From: Opitutaceae bacterium
GTDB lineage: Bacteria > Verrucomicrobiota > Verrucomicrobiia > Opitutales > Opitutaceae
DNA length: 64,000 bases
Direction: 5' to 3'
NCBI GenBank assembly: GCA_019455245.1
Contig: JACFMR010000014.1
Location: 1 to 64,000 of the forward strand
The notes beneath the pieces are model-generated. The model saw nothing but the letters and a program-made list of their open reading frames with translations. It was not told the DNA's origin and searched no databases. A program made the translations under genes and the position numbers. This document shows, piece by piece, positions 11,254-19,233 of the stretch (positions are counted from its first letter, which is position 1; the number at the start of each line of letters is the position of its first letter).

Positions 11254-12209
11254 GCCCCGGCGGGCAACGGTTGTGGCGAACGCGTGGGACCGCGCAACCG
11301 CCACCAACCGGTCGGCGCATCGCGCTCCAACCGGTCGATGCACACCACCCGGTCGGCCGAGGGCTGCTGCGCATCGGCATGCGCGTGATAGACCATGAAG
11401 CGCTCCGTGCCGTCGGGTGACAACACCACGGAATTGTGCCCCGGGCCGGAGACGCCGGCCACCGGTTCGGTACGCACCAGCGGATTGGCGGGATCTTTCT
11501 CCCACGGACCGAGCGGATGCCGGGCGCGCGCCAGTCCGATGCCATAGCCGGGATACATGTAGTGATTGGCCGAATAGGTCATCACGTAGTGCTCGCCGTC
11601 GTGCCACACGGCCGAACCCTCGTTGCAGCGGTTCCAGTCGCGGATTTCCATTTCCCAAGGCTGATCGGCCTCCAACAATTTCACCGGCTCGCCCTGCGGT
11701 TCCAACAGGTCGTCGCTCAGGCGCACGCCATAAATCACGCCGTAGTCATAACCGTCCTGCCGGCCGTTGCGGCTGAAATAGAGCCAGGGCGTTTCGTCGC
11801 GATCGATGAACAGGTGGCCGTCGATCGTGGAATAACCGGGATCGAACCATGGTGTGCGCAGATCGCGATACGGTCCCTCGGGGCGGTCGCTCACCGCCAG
11901 GCCCATCAACATGCGCATCGGGGTGACCCCGCGCAGCGCGCCGCTGTAGGTGAGGTAAAACCGTCCGCGATACGCGCACACCTCCGGCGCCCACAACCGC
12001 TCGTCCACCCAGCACGACGCCCCCTTGCGCCACAACCAGCCGCCTTCGGTCCAATCGGCCAGATCGGGCGAATGATACCAGCGAAAGCCCTCCTCCGGAT
12101 CCGTCGTGCCCGTGAGGTAATAGCGCCCGGCGTGCCACCAGGCGAAAGGATCGCCCAGGTGGACCGGCCGGGCCCCGACCGGATTGAGGTAGGTGCCGGC
12201 GGCAGCCAT
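11232..12209 (-). CDS. Glycoside hydrolase family 43-like protein
   Basis: The 325-residue protein has a five-bladed propeller signature of GH43. Asp in HLGDPFAWWHAGRYYLTGTT (GDPFA) is the likely general base, LWAPEVCAYRGRFYLTYSG is the second blade, and YSTIDGHLFIDRDETPWLYF carries the pKa-modulating Asp. CNEGSAVWHDGEHYVMTYS contains the probable acid Glu, and GVSGPGHNSVV is a late blade. There is no signal peptide, so it should act in the cytoplasm on imported oligosaccharides. It starts 7 bases after the phosphosugar mutase gene stops, in the same operon. The exact substrate (arabinoside, xyloside or galactoside) cannot be read from the sequence. Confidence 0.85.
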   Translation of the reverse strand: MAAAGTYLNPVGARPVHLGDPFAWWHAGRYYLTGTTDPEEGFRWYHSPDLADWTEGGWLWRKGASCWVDERLWAPEVCAYRGRFYLTYSGALRGVTPMRMLMGLAVSDRPEGPYRDLRTPWFDPGYSTIDGHLFIDRDETPWLYFSRNGRQDGYDYGVIYGVRLSDDLLEPQGEPVKLLEADQPWEMEIRDWNRCNEGSAVWHDGEHYVMTYSANHYMYPGYGIGLARARHPLGPWEKDPANPLVRTEPVAGVSGPGHNSVVLSPDGTERFMVYHAHADAQQPSADRVVCIDRLERDAPTGWWRLRGPTRSPQPLPAGAYRSTST

Positions 12210-12216
12210 CGCCGGC

Positions 12217-14166
12217 TCAGCCTTCCGCGCGCTGTTTGGCGTCGGCCTCGATCAGTTGGATGAGCCGGTCGAGCAGCTGTTTCGTCTCCGTTTTCACCGC
12301 GGGCAGAGTCGCGGCGTCGGCGACCTGGGCGTGGGCGAAGAGATAAAACTTCATCTTCGGCTCGGTGCCGCTGCCGCGGGCCGCGAAGGTGCAACCGTTG
12401 TCGAGGGTCACGAGATACAGATCCTGTTTCGGGATCAGCTCGCCGTCGGCATCATAGATGTCCTGCCGGCCGAAATCCTCGAACTTCGCCACCTTCACGT
12501 CACCAAAACGCTGCGGCGGATTCGCGCGGTAGGACTCGAGGATGCGCTTGATCTTCGCGCTGCCCGTCGCGCCCTCGTAGTAGAGGTTGATCACGCCCTC
12601 GAGGTAGAAGCCGTAGCGGAGGTAAAGCTCATCGAGATATTCCGGCACGGTGAGACCGCGGGCTTTCAACGACGCGCACAATTCGGCGAACATCAGGCAG
12701 GCGGAGTTGCCGTCCTTGTCGCGCACGCCGTCGTTGGGCAGGTAACCGTAGCTTTCCTCGGTGCCGAAGGCGTAGAACGTCGCGTGTTCCTGCAACAACC
12801 GCGCACGCTCGCGCATCGGCAGCGCATCGTAATCGCATTCCGGTCCGATCGCCGCGCGCAACTGCTCCTCGTAACGGCGGATACGGGCGGCGATCCATTT
12901 GAAACCGGTGAGCGTGTTGATCACCTTGACGCCGTGGCCGGCGCCGATCGCGTCCTGCAGCCGCGTGGTGACAAAGGTCTTGATGATACAAACGCGGTCG
13001 GAGCCCGCGGCGGGGATCCAGCCGAGCTCCTTGAATTTCGCGAGCCGGTATTCCGCCAGCAGCGCGCCGATCTGGTTGCCGGTGAGCAGTTGCAGCCCGC
13101 CCGCCTTCGTGCGCACCGCCACGCCCATCCGGTCGGCGTCGGGATCGGTTGCCATCACGACATCGGCGCCGAGTTTGTCCGCCAGCGCCATGCCTTGGGC
13201 GAGCGCCTCCGCGTTCTCGGGATTGGGCGATTTCACCGTCGGGAAATTCGCATCCGGCTCCAGCTGCGAAGAAACCGGATGCACATCGCAACCGGCATGG
13301 ATCAACAGCGGCAGCGAATGCACCGCGCCCGTGCCGTGGATGTTGGTGAAAACCACCTTGAGCTTGGCGCGCTTGAACACGCCGGGGTCGAGCACCGCGG
13401 CGGACGCCATCGCCAGGTAATCGTCATCGGCGTCGCGGTTGAGCGTGGTCACGCCCTGCAAGTCCGCGTGCAAATATCCGGACAACTCCGCCAGCGGCAC
13501 GGCGTTGACCTCGTCTACGATGCCCTTGTCATGCGGCGGCACCACCTGTGCACCGTCGTCGAAGTAAGCCTTGAAGCCGTTGTCGTGCGGCGGATTGTGA
13601 CTGGCGGTGATGACCACGCCGGTGTGCGCCTTGAGCTGGCGCACTGCAAAACTCAGCTGCGGCGTCGGCCGCGGCCCGTCAAAGATGCAGGCCTCGCCGC
13701 CCAAATGGGTCCAGGTCGAGGCGGCCAGCTCGCAAAAATGCCGCGAGAAATGCCGCACGTCGTGAGCGATCACGATGCGCGCCTTGGCCGGGATGCCACG
13801 CGAGTCCAGGTGCTTCCGCGTGTAGCGATACAGACCGATGACCGCGCGGATCAGCGTGAAATCGTTGAGCACATTGGTGCCGATGGCGGCGTGCGCGGGC
13901 GTCTGGCCGGGCGCGGCGTCGCCGGTTTCGGCCGCGGTCGCGATCCGGCCAATGGTGCGCCCGCGCATGCCGCCCGTGCCGAACTCGAGGTAGCGATAAA
14001 ACCGGTCGTTCAGTTCCGCCCAGGCCTCGCGCTCCACCAACTCGCCAATGCTGGCGCCGGCCCAGGCGGGCAGGTTCGCCTCAAGAAAGGCTCGCAGGTT
14101 TTCCACGGTCGCGGGCAGCAGTCGGCCATCGCGGCCGGCGTTTTCGATTTTTTCAACAAGGGTCAT
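12217..14166 (-). CDS. Phosphosugar mutase (phosphoglucomutase/phosphomannomutase family)
   Basis: The protein (649 residues from ATG 14166) belongs to the alpha-D-phosphohexomutase superfamily. FGTGGMRGRTIG opens the domain, TASHNPPHDNGFKAYF holds the phosphoserine loop, DPDADRMG is the metal-binding loop, FGTEESYGYLPND is the sugar-binding loop, and ARGSGTEPKMKFYLF is the phosphate-binding loop. The length fits the longer phosphoglucomutase/phosphopentomutase branch. It interconverts hexose 1- and 6-phosphates and could supply glucose-1-phosphate or an amino-sugar equivalent to the UDP-sugar pyrophosphorylase encoded just upstream. The frame is open to 14211, but that extension would overlap the upstream gene and lacks homology. 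Confidence 0.92.
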   Translation of the reverse strand: MTLVEKIENAGRDGRLLPATVENLRAFLEANLPAWAGASIGELVEREAWAELNDRFYRYLEFGTGGMRGRTIGRIATAAETGDAAPGQTPAHAAIGTNVLNDFTLIRAVIGLYRYTRKHLDSRGIPAKARIVIAHDVRHFSRHFCELAASTWTHLGGEACIFDGPRPTPQLSFAVRQLKAHTGVVITASHNPPHDNGFKAYFDDGAQVVPPHDKGIVDEVNAVPLAELSGYLHADLQGVTTLNRDADDDYLAMASAAVLDPGVFKRAKLKVVFTNIHGTGAVHSLPLLIHAGCDVHPVSSQLEPDANFPTVKSPNPENAEALAQGMALADKLGADVVMATDPDADRMGVAVRTKAGGLQLLTGNQIGALLAEYRLAKFKELGWIPAAGSDRVCIIKTFVTTRLQDAIGAGHGVKVINTLTGFKWIAARIRRYEEQLRAAIGPECDYDALPMRERARLLQEHATFYAFGTEESYGYLPNDGVRDKDGNSACLMFAELCASLKARGLTVPEYLDELYLRYGFYLEGVINLYYEGATGSAKIKRILESYRANPPQRFGDVKVAKFEDFGRQDIYDADGELIPKQDLYLVTLDNGCTFAARGSGTEPKMKFYLFAHAQVADAATLPAVKTETKQLLDRLIQLIEADAKQRAEG

Positions 14167-14198
14167 GAAAGGAAATACGGAGGTGAATTCTGGTTCGG

Positions 14199-15626
14199 TT
14201 ACTCCAGACAAAGCCCTTCCGCAATCGGCGGGGGCGGTGAGAGTTTTCGCCAGGAGGCGGCAAATGTATCCTCATCGTAACCGAAGAGCGGCGAAACCTC
14301 GATCGTGCAGGCCGGCAGCCCGGTGGCATCAACCGGCACCTCCGCGCCATGCGCGCGCAGCCAGCGGGCGAATTGCCGTTGCTGGTCCGCCCGGCAGGTG
14401 GCGGGCGAATCGACGCCCTCGGCGTTTTTGACCGGCGAAAAATCATCGGCGCGCAGCGTCTCGATGACAACGGGATTGCGCGCAAAGGGCAGCGCGTCGA
14501 ACACGAACATCTCGAACTTCACGCCGTTGGGTTTCTCCGGTTTGACGGGCTGCCCCGCCGCATCGACGGTCGGGATTTTCTTGTCGGCCCGGTGAAACGG
14601 CAGCGTGGCCTCACCCGCGCCGGCGGGACACGCCATGCGGCGCACAAATTCACGGTCGAGCACGTGGATGGCGATGCTGCCCGCGAGGTAGCGCAATCCG
14701 CCGGCGGCATCGGTTTCCTCCTGCATGGCCTGGGGCAGGTCGGAGTATTCAACCACCACCAGCTTGCCGCGCTGCTGGCAAAAATGTCCGACCTTCTCCC
14801 CTGCGTAAGCCTTCGGCACCATCTTGCTGCTCATTTCGGAACCACGCAGCAGATGCCAGCCGATGAACGCCGGATCGATGCAACGCACCAGCGGGTTGTC
14901 CACTTGGAAGTAGCTCAGCGTGTCGATGCCCTCGCGCGCCATCAGGTCCAAAGCCCCGCTGCGTTCCAGCGCACGCAACGAGCCGCCGTGACCGTCCGGA
15001 CTCATCGCGATATGCCCGGGCGATTCCAACAGGATGCGGCCGTCGAAATCCACCGCCGGCATGCGGCCCTGGCGGAAGAAATGCACGCGTTCGGCTGCGA
15101 GTCCAAAGAAACCGTTCTCCTTGAAAAACGCCTCCGTCGCCGCGTGGTTCTGATGACTGGTCATGATGAACCAGTGCAGCGGCCGGCCGTAATGGCGGCC
15201 CGCCGCGAGTATCTTCTCCGCAAAGACCTGAAACAGCGTCTTCCCGCGGACCGGCGTAACCGGGAATGTGCCCTTCGGTCCGTCGTAGCCAAGCCGGGTG
15301 CCCTGCCCGCCCGCGACCGTAAACGCCGCCACGCGTCCGGCGCGCAACGCCGCCTCGCCCTCCGCCTTGGCGCGCGCCCAGGCCGCGGCCTCGCCGCCGT
15401 GCTCGGGCCGTTTTTCATACGGGGCCGGGCTCAGCTCGCTCAGGTCAACCTGGGCCGCCGCACCACCGAGCAGCATGCGCGTGAGCCGGGCAATTTCGGC
15501 CAGGTCGATCTCCGCGGCCTCGGCCAGCAGCGTATCGCGGGCGGCGGGGTCGAGTAAATTCCAGTGCGCAAACACCTGGCCTTGGCCGGCGGCGGTGAAT
15601 TGTTCGATCAACGGATGGTCAGACAT
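14199..15626 (-). CDS. UTP-sugar-1-phosphate uridylyltransferase (UDPGP family)
   Basis: The 475-residue protein has the nucleotide-binding signature VAGGQGTRLGYDGPKGTFPV and the UDPGP-family blocks FIMTSHQNHAATEAFF, VDNPLVRCIDPAFIG and GVKFEMFVFDALPF. It catalyses UTP plus a sugar-1-phosphate to UDP-sugar and pyrophosphate. The long N-terminal region and the KFEMFVFDALPFA block are typical of UDP-N-acetylglucosamine/-galactosamine pyrophosphorylases of eukaryotic type rather than bacterial GlmU. The substrate is therefore probably an N-acetylhexosamine-1-phosphate, though glucose-1-phosphate is possible. It lies between the FtsB-like gene and the mutase in one minus-strand operon. Confidence 0.88.
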   Translation of the reverse strand: MSDHPLIEQFTAAGQGQVFAHWNLLDPAARDTLLAEAAEIDLAEIARLTRMLLGGAAAQVDLSELSPAPYEKRPEHGGEAAAWARAKAEGEAALRAGRVAAFTVAGGQGTRLGYDGPKGTFPVTPVRGKTLFQVFAEKILAAGRHYGRPLHWFIMTSHQNHAATEAFFKENGFFGLAAERVHFFRQGRMPAVDFDGRILLESPGHIAMSPDGHGGSLRALERSGALDLMAREGIDTLSYFQVDNPLVRCIDPAFIGWHLLRGSEMSSKMVPKAYAGEKVGHFCQQRGKLVVVEYSDLPQAMQEETDAAGGLRYLAGSIAIHVLDREFVRRMACPAGAGEATLPFHRADKKIPTVDAAGQPVKPEKPNGVKFEMFVFDALPFARNPVVIETLRADDFSPVKNAEGVDSPATCRADQQRQFARWLRAHGAEVPVDATGLPACTIEVSPLFGYDEDTFAASWRKLSPPPPIAEGLCLE

Positions 15627-15643
15627 GGGCAAATCGGGTACAG

Positions 15644-15925
15644 TTATTCTTCGAGCCGAAAAAGATATTCGTCGGGCCGGGCGTAGCCAAGCCGCTGGCG
15701 GATGACTTTTTCGACATATTCGGGATCGGTGCGCAGGCGGTGCAGGACCTTCTCCTGTTCGCGCAGGCGCTGCTCGGCCTCGGCCAGCCGCCGGCGGCTT
15801 TCCGCCTCCATTGCGCGCAGCCGGTCATACTCCTGCCGGGCCTGCCAGAAAAACACGCCGGACGTCACCGCCACGCCCAAGAACAGGGCGAGATACAGGA
15901 CGACAATCAGGCGGCGGAGGTGCAT
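15644..15925 (-). CDS. FtsB/DivIC-type septum formation initiator protein
   Basis: This is a 93-residue single-pass protein: a short cytoplasmic N-terminus, one membrane helix (LIVVLYLALFLGVAVTSGVF), then a coiled coil (EYDRLRAMEAESRRRLAEAE and following) and RTDPEYVEKVIRQRLGYARP. The last motif, 'D--Y-E---R--LG-A-P-E', is diagnostic of FtsB/DivIC. It is expected in the FtsQLB division complex at the septum. ATG 15925 is chosen because the much longer open frame upstream runs through the antisense of the ATPase gene. It is probably the first gene of the sugar-phosphate operon. Confidence 0.88.
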   Translation of the reverse strand: MHLRRLIVVLYLALFLGVAVTSGVFFWQARQEYDRLRAMEAESRRRLAEAEQRLREQEKVLHRLRTDPEYVEKVIRQRLGYARPDEYLFRLEE

Positions 15926-16033
15926 GGAGGCATGAGATAGAATTGGCAGTTTTCTGTAAATTGTCTCCGTAAACTTTTTGCCCCTTGGTTTTTGCGTGCC
16001 TTTTGGCCGCGCGTTCCCAATCTCTCGGTTTTC

Positions 16034-16849
16034 ATGTATCAGGCGTTTTACGGGTTCCAGGAGATGCCTTTCAACATCACCCCGGACCCGCGGTTCCTCT
16101 ATCTCAGCCCCACCCATCACGACGCCCTGCAGCACCTGAAATACGGCGTGCAAGAGCGCAAGGGCTTCATCGTGCTGGTTGGCGAGGTGGGCTGCGGGAA
16201 GACCACGCTTTGCCGGCGCTTCCTCAACGAAATCGACACCGAGCGCTTTGACACCGCCCTGATTCTCAACCCGCGCGTCACCGAGACGCAGATGCTCAAG
16301 GCCATTTTGACCGAGTTGGGCGAGACCAAGCTGGCCCGCAGCCAGGTCGATCTTGTGGCGCAGATGAACCGCGTGCTGTTGGAACGCATCCACCGCGGCC
16401 GCGACATCGTGCTCATCATCGACGAGGCGCAAAACCTCTCCTTCGCGGTCCTCGAGCAGATCCGCCTGCTCTCCAACCTGGAAACCGATCAGCAAAAGCT
16501 CCTGCAGATCGTGCTCATGGGCCAGCCCGAGTTGAAGGAGGTGCTCGCCCGCGAGGAGCTCCGCCAGCTGCGCCAACGCATCCTCGTGCACTACGAACTC
16601 CACCCGCTTTCCCTGGAAGACACGCGGCACTACATCCACCACCGCCTCACGCTGGCCGGCGGTATGGGCCGGCCGGGCTTCACCCCGTGGGCGTTGCGCG
16701 CCATCCACAAGGGCAGCAAGGGCATCCCGCGCATCGTGAACAATCTCTGCGACAAGGCCATGCTGTCGGCCTTCATCCGCGAGTCCGATGAGGTCAACTA
16801 CTGGGACGTCCGCCGCGCCATCCGCGATTGGCAACGGCTCACGGACTAA
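16034..16849 (+). CDS. ExeA/GspA-type AAA ATPase of secretion or pilus system
   Basis: The 271-residue ATPase begins MYQAFYGFQEMPFNITPDPR, the characteristic ExeA/GspA opening. It has Walker A GEVGCGKTTLCRRF near residue 50, Walker B IVLIIDEAQNLS, and a C-terminal lid with GIPRIVNNLCDKAMLSAF. In type II secretion, ExeA works with ExeB to help place the secretin in the peptidoglycan. The next gene encodes a GspB-like protein, so the pair probably corresponds to ExeAB. There is no C-terminal membrane segment or peptidoglycan-binding domain, which makes it shorter than Aeromonas ExeA. The true start is ATG 16034 rather than the upstream TTG at 15992. Confidence 0.9.
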   Translation: MYQAFYGFQEMPFNITPDPRFLYLSPTHHDALQHLKYGVQERKGFIVLVGEVGCGKTTLCRRFLNEIDTERFDTALILNPRVTETQMLKAILTELGETKLARSQVDLVAQMNRVLLERIHRGRDIVLIIDEAQNLSFAVLEQIRLLSNLETDQQKLLQIVLMGQPELKEVLAREELRQLRQRILVHYELHPLSLEDTRHYIHHRLTLAGGMGRPGFTPWALRAIHKGSKGIPRIVNNLCDKAMLSAFIRESDEVNYWDVRRAIRDWQRLTD

Positions 16850-16981
16850 AGCGGTGCGATGAACCGACGCGCGCCCACCTTGACGTGTTGCCGGGCGCGG
16901 GTTGAATCGGCCCACCCCCTCCTTTCATCCGCCGCTCTTCCTTCCCTTTTCCCGGTCTGATTATATCGTCCTGCCCTTCGC

Positions 16982-17617
16982 ATGAGCCTGATCAATGAAG
17001 CGCTGAAAAAAGTCCAACGGCAACGCACGGCGGTCGAGCCGGCGCCGCCGCTGCCCGGCGGGAACGGCGGACCGGCCCCCCGCAAGCGCGGCCGCGCGCT
17101 GCCCACGCAGACGCTGTTACTGATCGTCGCCGGCGCGGCGGTCCTGATCGTCGTCTCGGTGGTGCTGACCATTTTCCTCGTGCGATCGGAACCCGGCACA
17201 ACCGAACCCACCGCACCGGTGACGGCCAAGGCCGACGCACCTGCCGACGCACCGGCCGCAACCGCACCCGCACCCGTGATCACGTTGCCGAAAATCGAAG
17301 TCCCGGTGATCACGCCCGAGCCCGAACCGGTGGTGGCCGCACCGGAACCGGCCGTCGAAACCAAGCCCGCCCCCGAGGCCAAAACCGTCGGCCCGACTCC
17401 GCCGGTTTACGACGAACGCGTTTATGCCTTCATCGATCGCCTGCAGGTCATGGGCATCCGCTCCTCGGGCAGCGACAGCAAGGTGCTGATGAACGACCGG
17501 GTTTACCGGGTGAACGACATCGTGGAACGCAGCCTCGGCCTGAAACTCATGGAAGTGACCTCGGACTCGCTGATTTTCATCGATCCCAGCGGCGCCACTT
17601 ACACGAAGAATTTCTAA
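16982..17617 (+). CDS. GspB-like bitopic membrane protein
   Basis: The 211-residue protein starts MSLINEALKKVQRQR, a conserved opening of pilus/secretion accessory proteins. It has one transmembrane helix (LLLIVAGAAVLIVVSVVLTI) at about residues 40-62 and a long Pro/Ala/Glu-rich periplasmic linker. A small C-terminal domain (YAFIDRLQVMGIRSSGSDSK through LIFIDPSGATYTKNF) matches GspB. Its partner is probably the ExeA-type ATPase 132 bases upstream, as in ExeAB. The C-terminal domain likely contacts the secretin or peptidoglycan; this is inferred from the family. Confidence 0.82.
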   Translation: MSLINEALKKVQRQRTAVEPAPPLPGGNGGPAPRKRGRALPTQTLLLIVAGAAVLIVVSVVLTIFLVRSEPGTTEPTAPVTAKADAPADAPAATAPAPVITLPKIEVPVITPEPEPVVAAPEPAVETKPAPEAKTVGPTPPVYDERVYAFIDRLQVMGIRSSGSDSKVLMNDRVYRVNDIVERSLGLKLMEVTSDSLIFIDPSGATYTKNF

Positions 17618-17628
17618 GGAACCGCGCC

Positions 17629-19008
17629 TTGCTCACCCGGCCGCAAGTCTATCGCACGCGCCTGCTCCAACTTTCCGACGGTCTGCTGTGCGCCTTTGCT
17701 GTGGCCCTGGCCTACGCCCTGCGCGCGCAATTCCCCTGGCTCGATCTGCCGGAGTTGGAGGAGTTCTCCGACTATGTCTGGCTGTTGTTCCTGGGCGGCT
17801 TGCTCGGGCCGGTGATGCTGAGCCAGCAGGGGCTTTACGACCCCGCCCATCTGACCACGCGCGTGGCCACCATTTTCCAGATCATGCGCGGCTGCACCTA
17901 CACCGTGCTGGCGTTGGTGCTCTTCCTTTTCATCGTGCGCGTGCAATACGCCCGGTCGGTGATCATCTTCGGCGGCGTGCTGGCGGCCTTCTTCGTTTAC
18001 GGTCGCCATGAACTGACGCAATCGCTGGCGTTGCGCCGCGCGCAAAGCGGGGAACCTTTGCGCCGCCGTGTGCTCTGGGTCGGCCGGCCGGATCTGCTCA
18101 CCCGGCTGCGGCAGGCGTTGAGTCCAACCGAGCTCGCGCTGATCGATACCGTCGCCGAAATCGATCCGTCCGCCACCGCCAACATCACGGAGTTGCTGCA
18201 TCAACACGCGGTCAACGTGGTCATCCTTCACCTCGGCGAACTGCCGGGCACCGCCGTCGCCGCGGCATTTCAGGCCTGCGAACGCGAAGGCGTTGAGATC
18301 ATCATCCATCCCGGCCTCGGGTTCGCCTCGCCGTTCCGGCTGACGGTGGACCAGCTCGCCGGTGAACCGGTCATGTATTACCGCGCGCAGTCCGCGCGGC
18401 CGGTGGACCTGGCCGTGAAACAGGCCGTCGATTATCTCGGCGCGGTTGTGCTGCTGGTGATCCTGTCCCCGCTCTTCCTGCTCAGCGCCCTGCTCGTGCG
18501 CTTGAGTTCTCCCGGGCCGGTGATTTTCCGGCAGGAACGCGCGGGACTCAACGGCCGGCCGTTCGTCATGCTCAAGTTCCGCTCGATGCGCGCGGGGGCC
18601 GAAAACGAGCGCGCGGAACTCGCCTCGTACAACGAAATGAGCGGGCCGGTCTTCAAGATGCGCGACGATCCGCGCACCACGGCCGTCGGCCGCTTCCTGC
18701 GCCGCCACAGCCTGGACGAACTGCCGCAGCTCTGGAACGTGTTGCGCGGCGAAATGAGCCTGGTGGGGCCGCGCCCGCTGCCCCTGGATGAGGTCAGCCG
18801 CTTTGCCGATCCCGCGCAGCGCCGGCGTTTGAGCGTCAAACCCGGACTCACCTGCCTGTGGCAGATTCGCGGCCGCAACGACATTTCCAGCTTCGAGGAA
18901 TGGGTGCGGCTCGACCTCGAATACATCGACCAGTGGTCGCTCTGGCTCGACCTGAAAATCCTCTTCGCCACCGTGCCCGTCGCCCTCTTCGGCCGCGGCG
19001 GCCGGTGA
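17629..19008 (+). CDS. Polyprenyl-phosphate sugar-1-phosphate transferase (WcaJ/WbaP-like)
   Basis: The 459-residue protein has four to five N-terminal membrane helices, a CoA-binding-like middle region (RRRVLWVGRPDLLTRLRQAL) and a C-terminal bacterial sugar transferase domain. That domain opens with the hydrophobic hairpin VVLLVILSPLFLLSALLVRL. It continues with GPVIFRQERAGLNGRPF and MLKFRSMR, then SLDELPQLWNVLRGEMSLVG and PGLTCLWQIRGRND. It attaches the first sugar phosphate to undecaprenyl phosphate in exopolysaccharide or O-antigen synthesis. The start is a TTG at 17629 with AAGGA eight bases upstream; no ATG fits the N-terminal homology. It follows the GspB-like gene by only 11 bases. 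Confidence 0.9.
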   Translation: MLTRPQVYRTRLLQLSDGLLCAFAVALAYALRAQFPWLDLPELEEFSDYVWLLFLGGLLGPVMLSQQGLYDPAHLTTRVATIFQIMRGCTYTVLALVLFLFIVRVQYARSVIIFGGVLAAFFVYGRHELTQSLALRRAQSGEPLRRRVLWVGRPDLLTRLRQALSPTELALIDTVAEIDPSATANITELLHQHAVNVVILHLGELPGTAVAAAFQACEREGVEIIIHPGLGFASPFRLTVDQLAGEPVMYYRAQSARPVDLAVKQAVDYLGAVVLLVILSPLFLLSALLVRLSSPGPVIFRQERAGLNGRPFVMLKFRSMRAGAENERAELASYNEMSGPVFKMRDDPRTTAVGRFLRRHSLDELPQLWNVLRGEMSLVGPRPLPLDEVSRFADPAQRRRLSVKPGLTCLWQIRGRNDISSFEEWVRLDLEYIDQWSLWLDLKILFATVPVALFGRGGR

Positions 19009-19031
19009 GCCTGCAATCCGAGACGGTAATT

Positions 19032-19058
19032 GTATCGGAGCCTGCTTGCAGGCGATAC
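19032..19058. repeat. Short palindromic repeat (GTATC...GATAC hairpin)
   Basis: The 27 bases form one hairpin: GTATC at the left end pairs with GATAC at the right, and GCCTGC pairs with GCAGGC around a TT loop. The look is that of a REP-type intergenic palindrome. Only one copy was noticed in this window, so family status is inferred. Confidence 0.5.
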
Positions 19059-19127
19059 CGCTTCGGCGTTTGTTCGCCACTCTCGGGCAGTGCCGGGCGC
19101 CGCCCGTCCGTAGGCTCAGATTATCCC

Positions 19128-19176
19128 TGTAGCCGGGGTCGCCGACCCCGGTCCGGCCTCAACGAGGCCGGCTACA
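19128..19176. repeat. Dual-hairpin REP-type element
   Basis: The 49-base element has ends TGTAG and CTACA. It contains two perfect 8-base-pair stems with three-base loops, CCGGGGTC-GCC-GACCCCGG and CCGGCCTC-AAC-GAGGCCGG. The symmetry is far beyond chance. The design (terminal GTAG/CTAC inverted ends enclosing two hairpins) is shared with the element inside metH at 7125-7196. Confidence 0.75.
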
Positions 19177-19233
19177 GCAATCCGACATTATGCGGAATCA
19201 TCGCCTGCCAACAGTCTCCTCCCAACTCATCAA

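Larger units (their letters stand above)
19009..19233. other. Intergenic repeat-containing region
   Basis: The 225 bases between two convergent genes contain two separate stem-loop repeats (19032-19058 and 19128-19176) and no coding potential. No additional structure was recognised. The repeats may also serve as transcription barriers between the convergent genes. Confidence 0.5.
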
